Below, one piece after another: positions 17,488 to 27,868 of a stretch of DNA of 64,000 nt. Source of the stretch: Rhizobium sp. BK196. Lineage in GTDB: Bacteria; Pseudomonadota; Alphaproteobacteria; Rhizobiales; Rhizobiaceae. Positions within the stretch are counted from its first letter, which is position 1. Each line of letters begins with the position of its first letter. The position numbers were made by a program, and so were the translations under genes. Under the pieces are notes generated by a model, which was not told the origin of the DNA, did no database searches, and saw only the letters and a list, made by a program, of their open reading frames with translations. Location: the NCBI RefSeq assembly GCF_014193255.1, contig NZ_JACHZB010000002.1:744001-808000 (forward strand), read 5' to 3'.

Positions 17488-20400
17488 ATGACGTCTCAAA
17501 ATCTTGTAGGCGCTACGAGCGCGCATGTTCAAGCATCTTCCGCTGATCCCGATTTCGGCATCCGCGCATCTCTGTTGTCGAACGAGCAGCTGAGGGTCAA
17601 GGCTGCGCAGTTTGCAGAAAGCCGCGCCCTTGATGTGGCGAGTTTCAAGAATTTCGATTTCTTCCAGCGGCATCGGGAGAACGAAGCGGAGATATTGAGG
17701 GTCTATCGCGCTGCCGCTGCTGACGTCGATGCCGGCGAGAGCATCACGCCGGCCACCGAATGGCTGCTCGACAACCACTACATCGTCGAAGAGGCGATCC
17801 AGGAAGTCCGTCGCGACTTTCCGAAGAAATTCTATCGGGAGCTGCGCAAGATCACACTCGACGGGACGGAAGTGCCGCGCACGCTGGCACTCGCCTGGCT
17901 CTATATGGCGCATGCCCACAGCAATATCAGCAATGCAGGCATGACCGCCGTTACGGAAGGTTTCCAGGACAAGGAGACGCTGCGTATCGGCGAACTCTGG
18001 GCGTTGCCTTCGCTCGTCCGTTACGTTCTAATTGACAATCTTCGTCACGTTGCGGCACGGGTCCATAAGGGCAGCGAAATGCGCGGCAGCGCCAACGCAG
18101 CGGCGACCCAGGCGATTGCGCTCGGCGATTCCGGGGCCGCGGGTTTCCTGGAGACGCTTTCGGCCAATCTCGACGATACGACCTTCGTTACCCAGCTGCA
18201 TTATCGCCTGCGCAATGCGCTGGAGCCGACCGAGGCCGCGCTCAATTGGCTTGAGGCCAAGCTCGTGGCGAGGGGGACGGACGCCGAAGCTGTGATGTCG
18301 GCCGAGCAACTGCGTCTTGGGGCGGCCAATGCCCTGATGGGCAGCATCATCAAGAGCCTGCGGGAGATCAACGATACCGACTGGTCCGAATGGGTCGAAG
18401 AGGTCAGCACCATCGACAAGCTGCTCTGGCAGCAGACGGATTATGCCGAGCTCGATTCCGGCTCCCGCAACAGCTATCGCCGCCAGATCGAAAAGCTTGC
18501 GAAGCGCTCCGACAAGACGGAGATGGATATCGCCGAGGCGGCCGTCCGCTTGGCCGACCGCCCGAAGGCGGGAAGCCAGGATCTTTCCGCGGCAGCCGGC
18601 AATGTCGGCTATTATTTCGTCGGCAATGGACGCCCCGCTCTCGAAGCAGAGATCGGCTTCCGGCGGCCGCTCGGCCTGCGGTTCATGCGCGTCATCCGCA
18701 AGCTGAACTGGCTGGCAATCGCCGTGCCGGTGCTGCTCCTGACGCTGCTGGCGCTGGTCATTACCGAAGCGGTTTTCGTCGATGCCGGGATGCCGCTTTT
18801 CGCGACGATCGTGCTGCTGTTGATGTTCGCGCTTCCGGCCTCCGAAGGAGCGACCGGCCTCTTCAACTTCTTTGCTACCTTCTTCATCACGCCCGATCGT
18901 CTGGTGGGTTATGAATTCAAGAAGGGCTTGCCGGCGGAAGCCCGCACACTCGTCACCATCCCTTGCCTGATCGGCAAGCGTGAGCATGTCGATGAACTCG
19001 TCCGCAACCTCGAGGTTCATTATCTCGCCAATGCGCGCGGTGAAATCTATTACGCGCTTTTGAGTGATTGGCCGGACGCGCAGGAAGAACAGAGCGCCCG
19101 CGATCTCGAGGTGCTCGACTATGCGTTGAGCAAGATTGCCGATCTGGAGGCACGTTATGCCGAAGACGGCAAGCAGCGCTTCTATCTGCTGCATCGCCGC
19201 CGCCAATATAATCCCGCCGAAGGCGCCTGGATGGGCTGGGAGCGCAAGCGCGGCAAGCTGCATGAGCTCAACATGCTTCTGCGCGGCGAGCCGAACACGA
19301 GTTTCCTGCCGGGCGCCGATGTCGTGCCGCAGGACGTAAAATATGTGATGACCCTCGACAGCGACACGCGTGTCGTCCGCGACACCGTGATCAAGCTCGT
19401 CGGCAAGCTGCACCATCCGATCAATCGCCCGGTCTTCGACGAAAAGAAACAACGGGTCGTCGATGGCTACGGTGTGCTCCAGCCCCGTGTGACGCCGTCG
19501 CTCACGACAGGCAAGGATGCATCGACCTTCCAGCGCGTCTTCTCGGTCAACCGCGGCCTCGACCCCTATGTCTTTGCCGTCTCCGACGTCTATCAGGACA
19601 TTACCGGCGAAGGCACCTTCACCGGCAAGGGCCTCTATCACGTCGATGCCTTCGAGGCCTCGCTGAAGGGCCGCATCAAGGAAAACTCGGTTCTCAGCCA
19701 CGACCTGCTCGAAGGCTCGATGGCGCGTTGCGCACTGGTGACGGACTGCGAGCTGGTCGAGGACTTCCCGATCCGCTATGAAGTGGAAGTCTCGCGCCAG
19801 CATCGGTGGGCGCGTGGAGACTGGCAGCTTCTGCCTTATATCTTCGACGATCGGCGCGGCGTCACTGCACTCGGCTGTTGGAAGATGTTCGACAACCTGC
19901 GCCGCTCGCTGACGCCGATCGCCTGGTTCCTGGCTTCCGTTCTCGGCTGGTACTGGATGGACCCGCTCGGCGCGCTCATCTGGCAGATCCTCTTGATCTT
20001 CAGCCTGTTCGTCGCACCGACCCTGTCGCTGATCAATGGTATCATCCCGCGCACCAGCGACATCATCCTGCAGGCGCATCTCCACACGGTCTGGAAAGAC
20101 ATCGAGAATGCCAACGCCCAGGTGGCGATGCGCATCGTCTTCATCGCCGACACCGCCTGCGTGATGGCCGACGCCATCATCCGCTCGCTCTACCGCCTCT
20201 TCGTCAGCCGCAAGCTGATGCTGCAGTGGCGCACTGCCGCAAGCGCCCAGGCGATGGCGCAGACCACCATCCTCGGTCATTATAAAGTCATGTGGCGGGC
20301 TCCGGTGCTTGCCATCCTGGCATTGCTTTTCGTCATTTCCTCCGGCGACAGCGCCTGGATGGTCGGCCTTCCCTTCGTTATTCTGTGGATCCTCTCGCCG

Positions 20401-23400
20401 GCCATCGCCTGGACGGTCAGCCAGACGGCGGAAACTGAAGACCGGCTCGATGTGCCGGAGACTGTCCGCAACGAATTGCGCAAGATCGCAAGGCGTACCT
20501 GGCGCTATTTCGACCACTTCGTGGTTCCCGGCCAGCATTACCTGCCGCCGGACAATGTCCAGCAGACGCCGCATGCCGTCGTCGCCATGCGTACCTCGCC
20601 GACCAATATCGGCGTCTACCTGCTGTCAGTGATTTCGGCGCGTCGTTTTGGCTGGATTTCCTTCGAAGACGCGGTCAAGCGTATCGAGCAGACGATCGAA
20701 ACCGTCGACAGGCTCGAGAAATATCGCGGCCACCTCTTCAACTGGTATCATACCGACACGCTGAAGCCGCTCGGCCGCCGATATGTGTCGTCGGTCGACA
20801 GCGGCAATTTTGCCGGCCATCTGATTGCAGTATCGTCGGCCTGCCGCATGTGGGCGCAGTCTCCGCTTGCTCACATTCATACCGATCTCGACGGCATTGG
20901 CGATGTTGCGGCCATTCTTCGCGAGGTGCTGAACGAGCTTCGGGAGGAAGATAAGTCGGTCCAATCCCTTCACGATCGGCTGGATGGCCGAATTGCTGAC
21001 CTCGAAAGTGCGGTTGCTACCGGCAAACGGGAAAAGGAGTTCTCTTCGGGCCTAATCGAGCGTTTTGCCGGGCAGGCGCGAGAAATCAAGGAACTAGCCG
21101 GCAGCCTCGACCGCGAAGTCAAGACCGCGCAGAGCGACGAGGTTGTCCATTGGGCGGAAAAGCTCGTGGCAACCTGCGAGCTTCATCTGACCGATAAAGC
21201 TTTCGATCCCTCGCAAGCGGACGCCATCAGCGAAAGGCTCACCCGTGTCGGCAATCGTGCCCGCGAAATCGCTTTTGACATGGATTTCAGTTTCCTCTAT
21301 CGCCCCGAGCGCCGGCTGCTGTCGATCGGCTTCCGGGTCGAGACGGAAGAAGTCGATGCGGCCTGCTACGATCTGCTTGCCTCGGAAGCACGACTGACGA
21401 GCCTGTTCTCCGTTGCCAAGGGCGATCTTCCGACTGAACACTGGTACAAGCTCGGCCGTCACGTCGTGCCTGTCGGCCCGCGCGGGGCGCTCGTCTCCTG
21501 GTCCGGTTCGATGTTCGAATATCTGATGCCGCCGCTCGTCATGCAGGAGCGCAGCGGAGGTATTCTCAACCAGACCAACAATCTGATCGTTCTCGAACAG
21601 ATGAACTATGCTCGCAAACTCGGCACCCCCTGGGGCATCTCGGAAGCGGCTTTCAATGCCCGCGACCACCAGATGAACTATCAGTACAGCAATTTCGGTG
21701 TGCCGACGCTCGGCCTGAAGCGCGGCCTCGGCCAGAATGCCGTCATCGCGCCTTACGCTTCGCTACTGGCGAGCCAATACCACCCGGTCGCCGCACTCGA
21801 AAACCTCAACAGGTTACGGGCCGTCGGCGCGCTCGGCATGTATGGCTTCCATGATGCCGTCGACTTCACGCCAACACGCGTGCCTGAGGGTAAGCAGTGT
21901 GCCGTGGTCTACAACTACTATGCCCACCATCACGGCATGTCGATCGCAGCGGTTGCCAACGTCGTTTTCGACGGCATGCTGCGTGAGCTTTTCCATGCCG
22001 ATCCTGTCATCGAGGCAGCCGAACTGCTGCTGCAGGAAAAGGCGCCGCGCGACATTCCCGTCATGGCAGCCAAGCACGAAACCGATGCGCCGGCGACCAT
22101 CCAGGGCGACCTCATGCGTCCGGAAGTGCGCCGCCTGGAAGACCCGGCATCGCGCGAACGCGAATTGCTGCTGCTGTCCAACGGTCGCTATTCGACCATG
22201 CTGACGGCAACCGGTTCCGGCTACAGCCGCTGGAAGAACCTTTCCGTCAACCGGTGGCGGGCCGATCCGACCGAAGACCGCTGGGGTTCCTTCATCTTCC
22301 TGCGGGACACCGCGTCCAACGAATGGTGGTCTGCGACGGCGGAGCCGCGCTCGATCGCCAACGAGCACGTGCGCGTCAGCTTCAGCGACGACAAGGCGGA
22401 GTTCATCAAGACCGTCGGAGAACTGACGAGCGAGATGGAGGTCTTCGTCGCCAGCGATCACGATGCGGAAGGCCGCCGTCTGACGATCTCCAATACCGGC
22501 ACGGAAGATCGCGTTATCGAAGTGACCTCCTATATGGAGCCGGTCGCGACACTCGATATCGTCGATACAGGCCACCCGGTCTTTGCCCGCATGTTCCTGA
22601 AGACCGAGATTGCCGCAGCCGGCGATGCGATCTTCGTCGAGCGCCAGAAGCGTGGCCTCACCGATCCCGATGTCGCCATCGCGCAGCTGATCGTCGATAC
22701 ATCAGGCGAAAACGGCCCGACGCAATATGAGACGGATCGAATGCGCTTCCTCGGTCGCGGCCGTACCCTGACCGAAGCTGCCGCCTTCGATCCGGATGCC
22801 AAATTGTCAGGCACCGACGGCTTCACCATGGATGCCTGCGTGTCGCTGCGCCGTACGCTTCGTGTGCCGGCCGGCGAAAAGGTCAGCGTGACTTTCTGGA
22901 CCGTTGCGGCAGCCGAACGCGCCGAACTCGAATCGGCGCTGGAGCACTATCGCCAGCCGGAAAGCTTTGCCCAGGGCCTCGTTCAGGCCTGGACGAGAAC
23001 GCAGAGCCAGTTGCGCCAGATCGGCGTCAACTCGAAGGAGGCAGCCGCCTACCAGCGGTTCGCGCGCTACATTATCTATCCCGACATGGCGTTACGCGCC
23101 GACAGCAAGACGGTCCGCGAGGGTCTTAAGTCCCAGTCCGTTCTCTGGGGAGCAACGCTCTCGGGTGATGCGCCGTTGATGACGTTGCGCATCACCGACG
23201 AGCTCGGCACCGATCTCGTCAAGGAACTGTTGCGGGCTCAGGGTCTCCTGCAGTCGCGCGGCGTCGAGGTCGATCTCGTGATCTTCAACGAACGTGCCGG
23301 CGAGGCGGCTGCGGAAATGCAGCGCACGATCGATCAACTCTGCGATGCGGCGCGTCATGCAAGCGAAATTGCCGGTATTCAGCGCAACATCTATGTGCTG

Positions 23401-25983
23401 CGCAAGGACCTGACGACACCGGAAGCCTATGACGCCATCATTGCCGCCTCGCGCGTCGTACTGCGGGGCCGTGACGGCAGTCTTGTCGACCAGTTGCAGA
23501 AGGCTCGTTCCGTTGCCGGTTCACCTGCGCTCCTCGGCCAGTGGGGTGATTCCACGCTGGTGCCGAGGATGGTCCGCGGCCTGGCTTCGCCAGAACCGGT
23601 CGACGGCAGCGATCTCGAGTTCTGGAATGGCTATGGCGGATTCGCGGCCGATGGCAGCGAATATGTTGTGCGCCTGTCGGGCGGCGAACAGACGCCGCAT
23701 CCGTGGGTCAACATCATGGCCAATGACAGCTTCGGCTTCCATGTCTCGGCGGAAGGCGCTGCCTTCACCTGGAGCCAGAACTCACGCGATCACCAGCTGA
23801 CACCCTGGACCAACGATATCGTCACCAACCGACCGGGCGAAGCCTTCTACCTGAAGGACCTCGATCGGGGTTCGGTCATCGTGCCCTATGCGTCTCTGGC
23901 GCAGCGCTCCGACACGCGCTTCGAAGCCCGTCATGGCCTCGGCTACTCGGTCTTCTCCACGGTTCAGGACGAGATCGTCCTGGAGGTGACGCAGACCCTG
24001 CATATGCAGAAGTCGGTCAAGCTCACGCAGCTGCGCATCCGCAACGATGCCGACGAGGCACGCAAACTGCGTCTTTATGGCTATGCCGAATGGATCCTCG
24101 GCAACAACCCGACGAAGAGCAAACCCTTCATCATCTCCAGCTTCGACAGCGCGAGTGGGGCGGTCTTCGCGAGCAATCCGTTCAGCGTGAGCTTCGGCAC
24201 CCGTGTTGCGGCCTTTGCCGCAAGCGAAACGCCGTCGAGCGTTTCCACCAGCCGTCGCGAATTCATCGGCCGGCACGGAACGATCCAGCAGCCTCGTACC
24301 GTCTCTGCCGGCTCGCGTCTCTCCAACGCTCTGGATCTCGATGGCGATCCGGCCGCCGCCATGGCCTTCGATCTGACAATCGGGCCTGGCGAGGTCCGCG
24401 ACATCTGCTTCTATATGGGCGATGCTGCCTCGCAGGAGGAAGCGGCTGCTCTGATTGCCGAGATCCGTTCCGTCAGCTTCGAAGAAGTGCTCGGTCAGAC
24501 GCGTGACTTCTGGAAGAACTTTACCGGCAAGACGCGTGTTTCGACACCGGATCAACGCCTCGATTTCATGGTCAACAGTTGGCTGCCCTATCAGACCTAT
24601 AGCTGCCGCATCATGGCCCGCACCGCTTTCTATCAATCGAGCGGCGCGTGGAACCTGCGCGATCAGTTGCAGGATTCGCTGGCTTTCCTGCTGCATTCGC
24701 CTGATATCGCTCGCAAGCAGATCCTCAATACCGGCCGGCGCCAGTTCCCGGAAGGTGACTTCCAGCACTGGTGGCTGGCAGACAGCGGCGCCGGTGTGCG
24801 CACGAACATCTCCGACGATCCCGTCTGGCTCGCCTATGCCGTCGATCAATATTGCACGGCGACCGGCGACAGCTCGATCATGGACGAGATGCTGCCCTTC
24901 GTCGAAGGCGCGCCGCTCAGCCCCGGCCAGTATGACGCCTTCCTGCAGCCGCGTGTTTCGGAGGAAACCGCATCGCTTTACGAGCATGCCGCCCTCGGTC
25001 TCGATCTCGCGATCAAGCGTACCGGCGTCAACGGCCTGCCGCTGATGATGAGCGGCGATTGGTGCGACAAGATGGACCGTGTCGGCATGGCCGGCCGCGG
25101 CGAAAGCGTCTGGCTCGGCTGGTTCCTGGCCGGTGCGTTGCGCCGTTTCATTGCCTATGCTGAAAGCCGCGGCGACACGCAGCGTGTCAGCCACTGGACC
25201 GCACATCTCGAAAAGCTCAGGAACGCGATCGAAACGGCCGGCTGGGACGGCGAATATTATCGTCGCGGCTATTACGACAACGGCGTGCCACTCGGCTCCA
25301 GCCAGTCCGAGGAAGACAAGATCGATTCGATCGCTCAGTCCTGGAGTGTGCTGTCGGGCGAGGGCAACCCGGAACGCAGCGAGATGGCGATGAAAGCCGT
25401 CCTCGACAACCTCGTCGATGAAGATGGCAAGTTCATCCGTCTCCTGACGCCGCCTTTCGTCAAGCCGGTCAACGACCCCGGTGTGATCAGGGCCTATCCG
25501 CCCGGCGTTCGCGAAAACGGCGGCCAGTACACTCATGCCGCCGCCTGGGCAGTTCTGGCGCTCGCCCGCATGGGTCACGCCAACGATGCTTGGCGGGCCT
25601 TCGAAATGCTGAATCCGATCAATCACTCGCTCGATAAGGCGTCTGCGGAGGTATACCGCACTGAGCCTTATGTGATCGCCGGCGACGTCTATGGCGAAGG
25701 CGCGCTCAAGGGCCGCGGCGGCTGGAGCTGGTACACCGGGTCGGCCGGCTGGCTCTACCGTGTGGCAATCGAGGGCATCCTCGGCATCCACTCAGAGAAT
25801 GGCCGCCTGCACGTCAAGCCGGTGCTGCCGGACGGATGGAACGGCTTCTCCGCCGAACTCGACCTGCCGGGCGGGAAATATCAGGTTTCCGTTTCGAGGG
25901 TGGATGCGGACCGCTGCTCTGTGACCATCAACGGCATGGCGCTCGATGATCTGAATGAAGGATATCTGCTCGCGGCCAAATGA
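17488..25983 (+). CDS. ndvB: Cyclic beta-1,2-glucan synthase NdvB/ChvB (2831 aa)
   Basis: A giant inner-membrane enzyme that initiates, elongates and cyclises periplasmic beta-1,2-glucan from UDP-glucose, needed for hypo-osmotic adaptation and for nodule or host invasion. Visible in order: a cytoplasmic N-terminal region; membrane helices (WLAIAVPVLLLTLLALVITE); the GT84 glycosyltransferase with LDSDT (Asp near 623-625) and QHRWARGDW (near 771-779); further helices (LAILALLFVISS); a glycoamylase-like cyclisation region (YNYYAHHHGMSIAAVANVVF); and a C-terminal GH94 phosphorylase domain with LRDQLQDSLAFL (near 2390) that controls ring size. The start at 17488 (MTSQNLV) follows AGAAGG and gives almost exactly the length of known rhizobial NdvB. 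The exporter gene ndvA, which sits beside this gene in some relatives, is not in this window. Confidence 0.97.
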   Translation: MTSQNLVGATSAHVQASSADPDFGIRASLLSNEQLRVKAAQFAESRALDVASFKNFDFFQRHRENEAEILRVYRAAAADVDAGESITPATEWLLDNHYIVEEAIQEVRRDFPKKFYRELRKITLDGTEVPRTLALAWLYMAHAHSNISNAGMTAVTEGFQDKETLRIGELWALPSLVRYVLIDNLRHVAARVHKGSEMRGSANAAATQAIALGDSGAAGFLETLSANLDDTTFVTQLHYRLRNALEPTEAALNWLEAKLVARGTDAEAVMSAEQLRLGAANALMGSIIKSLREINDTDWSEWVEEVSTIDKLLWQQTDYAELDSGSRNSYRRQIEKLAKRSDKTEMDIAEAAVRLADRPKAGSQDLSAAAGNVGYYFVGNGRPALEAEIGFRRPLGLRFMRVIRKLNWLAIAVPVLLLTLLALVITEAVFVDAGMPLFATIVLLLMFALPASEGATGLFNFFATFFITPDRLVGYEFKKGLPAEARTLVTIPCLIGKREHVDELVRNLEVHYLANARGEIYYALLSDWPDAQEEQSARDLEVLDYALSKIADLEARYAEDGKQRFYLLHRRRQYNPAEGAWMGWERKRGKLHELNMLLRGEPNTSFLPGADVVPQDVKYVMTLDSDTRVVRDTVIKLVGKLHHPINRPVFDEKKQRVVDGYGVLQPRVTPSLTTGKDASTFQRVFSVNRGLDPYVFAVSDVYQDITGEGTFTGKGLYHVDAFEASLKGRIKENSVLSHDLLEGSMARCALVTDCELVEDFPIRYEVEVSRQHRWARGDWQLLPYIFDDRRGVTALGCWKMFDNLRRSLTPIAWFLASVLGWYWMDPLGALIWQILLIFSLFVAPTLSLINGIIPRTSDIILQAHLHTVWKDIENANAQVAMRIVFIADTACVMADAIIRSLYRLFVSRKLMLQWRTAASAQAMAQTTILGHYKVMWRAPVLAILALLFVISSGDSAWMVGLPFVILWILSPAIAWTVSQTAETEDRLDVPETVRNELRKIARRTWRYFDHFVVPGQHYLPPDNVQQTPHAVVAMRTSPTNIGVYLLSVISARRFGWISFEDAVKRIEQTIETVDRLEKYRGHLFNWYHTDTLKPLGRRYVSSVDSGNFAGHLIAVSSACRMWAQSPLAHIHTDLDGIGDVAAILREVLNELREEDKSVQSLHDRLDGRIADLESAVATGKREKEFSSGLIERFAGQAREIKELAGSLDREVKTAQSDEVVHWAEKLVATCELHLTDKAFDPSQADAISERLTRVGNRAREIAFDMDFSFLYRPERRLLSIGFRVETEEVDAACYDLLASEARLTSLFSVAKGDLPTEHWYKLGRHVVPVGPRGALVSWSGSMFEYLMPPLVMQERSGGILNQTNNLIVLEQMNYARKLGTPWGISEAAFNARDHQMNYQYSNFGVPTLGLKRGLGQNAVIAPYASLLASQYHPVAALENLNRLRAVGALGMYGFHDAVDFTPTRVPEGKQCAVVYNYYAHHHGMSIAAVANVVFDGMLRELFHADPVIEAAELLLQEKAPRDIPVMAAKHETDAPATIQGDLMRPEVRRLEDPASRERELLLLSNGRYSTMLTATGSGYSRWKNLSVNRWRADPTEDRWGSFIFLRDTASNEWWSATAEPRSIANEHVRVSFSDDKAEFIKTVGELTSEMEVFVASDHDAEGRRLTISNTGTEDRVIEVTSYMEPVATLDIVDTGHPVFARMFLKTEIAAAGDAIFVERQKRGLTDPDVAIAQLIVDTSGENGPTQYETDRMRFLGRGRTLTEAAAFDPDAKLSGTDGFTMDACVSLRRTLRVPAGEKVSVTFWTVAAAERAELESALEHYRQPESFAQGLVQAWTRTQSQLRQIGVNSKEAAAYQRFARYIIYPDMALRADSKTVREGLKSQSVLWGATLSGDAPLMTLRITDELGTDLVKELLRAQGLLQSRGVEVDLVIFNERAGEAAAEMQRTIDQLCDAARHASEIAGIQRNIYVLRKDLTTPEAYDAIIAASRVVLRGRDGSLVDQLQKARSVAGSPALLGQWGDSTLVPRMVRGLASPEPVDGSDLEFWNGYGGFAADGSEYVVRLSGGEQTPHPWVNIMANDSFGFHVSAEGAAFTWSQNSRDHQLTPWTNDIVTNRPGEAFYLKDLDRGSVIVPYASLAQRSDTRFEARHGLGYSVFSTVQDEIVLEVTQTLHMQKSVKLTQLRIRNDADEARKLRLYGYAEWILGNNPTKSKPFIISSFDSASGAVFASNPFSVSFGTRVAAFAASETPSSVSTSRREFIGRHGTIQQPRTVSAGSRLSNALDLDGDPAAAMAFDLTIGPGEVRDICFYMGDAASQEEAAALIAEIRSVSFEEVLGQTRDFWKNFTGKTRVSTPDQRLDFMVNSWLPYQTYSCRIMARTAFYQSSGAWNLRDQLQDSLAFLLHSPDIARKQILNTGRRQFPEGDFQHWWLADSGAGVRTNISDDPVWLAYAVDQYCTATGDSSIMDEMLPFVEGAPLSPGQYDAFLQPRVSEETASLYEHAALGLDLAIKRTGVNGLPLMMSGDWCDKMDRVGMAGRGESVWLGWFLAGALRRFIAYAESRGDTQRVSHWTAHLEKLRNAIETAGWDGEYYRRGYYDNGVPLGSSQSEEDKIDSIAQSWSVLSGEGNPERSEMAMKAVLDNLVDEDGKFIRLLTPPFVKPVNDPGVIRAYPPGVRENGGQYTHAAAWAVLALARMGHANDAWRAFEMLNPINHSLDKASAEVYRTEPYVIAGDVYGEGALKGRGGWSWYTGSAGWLYRVAIEGILGIHSENGRLHVKPVLPDGWNGFSAELDLPGGKYQVSVSRVDADRCSVTINGMALDDLNEGYLLAAK

Positions 25984-26046
25984 GAACTTGCTGCGGGGGC
26001 AGATCGACTGGTGTCACTGCCCCGGCGATCGCGTGATCTGCGTTAT

Positions 26047-27105
26047 TCAGTCCGTCGGCAAAGTGAAGACAGCGCAGGGATCGGCGATGCCCCGCAGCCG
26101 ATGTTCGCCCAGGGGAACCAGATGTGTCGTCGTCTCCGCGGCGAGCGCACCTGATATCAGTACGCGATGACCAAGGGACTTGCAGAGCCCTTCCAGCCGG
26201 CTGACAAGATTGACGGCCGGGCCGATGGCGGTGAAGTCCAGCCGATCGGCGGCACCGATATTGCCCCAAAGCATTTCGCCGAAGTGCAGAGCCGCGCCGA
26301 AGGGTAGCGGGGGCAGGCCCTGTGCCTGCCGTGCGGCATCAAGATGGGCCATGCCGGCACAAGCCGCCGCGACGGCGCGTAGCGATGCTTCGCAGGCCTC
26401 GCCGGGCGTGCCGGTAACGGGAAAGATTGCTAAAACACCGTCCCCGATGAACTTCAGCACTTCACCTCCGAAAGCGTGCACTGCGCCTGCAACACGATCG
26501 AACCAGGCGTCGAGCGTGGCGATCATGGCAGGGGGCTCGGTCGCTTCGGAGAGCGCCGTAAAGTCTCGCAGATCTGCGCAGAGCAAAGCGGCGCGAATGG
26601 TTTCACCGCTGCTGCGGCCGAGCGCTCCAGCCTGCACCTGCGCGGCACTGCGTTTGCCGAGATAGGCCTCCAAAAGAGTTGTCAACGCCGTTCGTGCGGT
26701 CAGAGCCGACAAGGGTGCCGCTGCGAAACGCGCGGCCTGGTTCAGCCGATCCGCCTCGGCAGGACCGAACGGCCGGGATGCGGCCCAGCCCAATATTGGG
26801 CTGTCAGAGCCCCGGCCGATCTTTCCTTCATATATTGGCCCAAGGCCGGCAAGCCAGTCGTCCGCAGACTTGTTGAGCGGGCTGCCGGCAAAGTCGAGCG
26901 CCTCGATGACTGCGTCGGTTTCTGCCCGCCACAACCAAGTGCGGCGCGCAATGATCGGGTGCGGAACGGCGAGAGTGAGAGCCCCACCCGTAAGTGGCAG
27001 GCCATCTGCAAGCAAGTGGCGGCCAAGCTCGGCTATGAATTGTTCTGGGCCGGACGAGGCGCTGGCCTCATCGATCAACCAGGCAAGGTGGGCGGGCAAA
27101 TCCAT
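26047..27105 (-). CDS. Class III adenylate cyclase (352 aa)
   Basis: A probable cytoplasmic cAMP-forming cyclase. The C-terminal catalytic domain begins near residue 170: the metal-binding Asp residues lie in LLCADLRDFTALSE (Asp178) and FIGDGVLAIFP (Asp222). Lys218 in EVLKFIGDG and the Asp in ADRLDFTAIG are the adenine-selecting pair, and GPAVNLVSRLE supplies the transition-state Asn and Arg. All catalytic residues are therefore present. The N-terminal ~140 residues form a sensor-like domain without membrane helices. A related partial gene starts at 63268. It is convergent with ndvB, 63 bases apart. Confidence 0.92.
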   Translation of the reverse strand: MDLPAHLAWLIDEASASSGPEQFIAELGRHLLADGLPLTGGALTLAVPHPIIARRTWLWRAETDAVIEALDFAGSPLNKSADDWLAGLGPIYEGKIGRGSDSPILGWAASRPFGPAEADRLNQAARFAAAPLSALTARTALTTLLEAYLGKRSAAQVQAGALGRSSGETIRAALLCADLRDFTALSEATEPPAMIATLDAWFDRVAGAVHAFGGEVLKFIGDGVLAIFPVTGTPGEACEASLRAVAAACAGMAHLDAARQAQGLPPLPFGAALHFGEMLWGNIGAADRLDFTAIGPAVNLVSRLEGLCKSLGHRVLISGALAAETTTHLVPLGEHRLRGIADPCAVFTLPTD

Positions 27106-27233
27106 GCTTCGATCATGCCATAGCGGTCACTTGATGTCAGCCAGGCGGCTGCAACAGAACGGCGAGTCGATTTCATTCGGCAAGAGGTCGTTTTCTTCAT
27201 CAATTCGGCTTCTCGCTCGATTGAGCAGCGTGG

Positions 27234-27680
27234 TTATGTCCGACCATGAAAGGGATCGGGGCCTGGATCGCGTCCAGCCGCCACCGTGCTCAGCCGATCG
27301 AGGTAGTGAGCCCAGCCCTCGGCATGGCCGGCGCATTGTTCGGCATTGGGCAAGCCGGTATGTGTCAGACGCAGGAGTGTCCCATCCGGCTGCTCGATCA
27401 GGTCGATCTCGACCAGGCTCGATCCCGGCGGCACCACCTCGCTGCCGTCCCAGCCGAAGCTATAGGCCAGACGATGGACCGGCACCACTTCGCGAAAAGA
27501 GCCGCGAGCGAAACGTGCGCCGGTCACATTGACGAGATAGAGCCCTCCTGGCTGCGGCTCGACCTCCGCCTCCGTTCCCATCCAGCGAAGGATCTTTTCC
27601 GGATCCGTCAGCAGGGCGAACACCGCCGCAGGCGGCGCGGAAAGATGCGTTTCGCGGCGTACGACGAGAGCCTCTTGCAT
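27234..27680 (-). CDS. SRPBCC-family (AHSA1/polyketide-cyclase-like) protein (148 aa)
   Basis: A START-like ligand-binding fold: ETHLSAPPAAVFALLTDPEK and ILRWMGTEAEVEPQPGG are the standard SRPBCC N-terminal pattern, and LLRLTHTGLPN then GWAHYLDRLSTVAAGRD the C-terminal one. Such proteins bind small hydrophobic ligands or act as AHSA1-type co-chaperones. In many genomes they pair with an ArsR regulator, but none lies next to this gene, so context gives no further clue. No signal peptide is seen. Confidence 0.88.
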   Translation of the reverse strand: MQEALVVRRETHLSAPPAAVFALLTDPEKILRWMGTEAEVEPQPGGLYLVNVTGARFARGSFREVVPVHRLAYSFGWDGSEVVPPGSSLVEIDLIEQPDGTLLRLTHTGLPNAEQCAGHAEGWAHYLDRLSTVAAGRDPGPDPFHGRT

Positions 27681-27868
27681 CGCTTTCTCCCAAATTTGGT
27701 CGGCGTCGACCGAATGTACGACGCGATAACCTCGAGTATCTTAGGAGGAAGATCGCCCGCAGCAAGGGTATCATCAGCTGGCAGCGCTTGAATTGTGGAG
27801 AGCGCTCAGCTCTCGCTTGCCGCCTTGAGTTTCACTGATTTCGAAGAAATTGGAGGCCGTGAGCGTGT

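Noticed and set aside
25984..26046. A possible terminator stem GGGGCAG / CTGCCCC between ndvB and the cyclase gene.
   Set aside because: Only seven base pairs around a 14-base loop, and no T-run; too weak to call.
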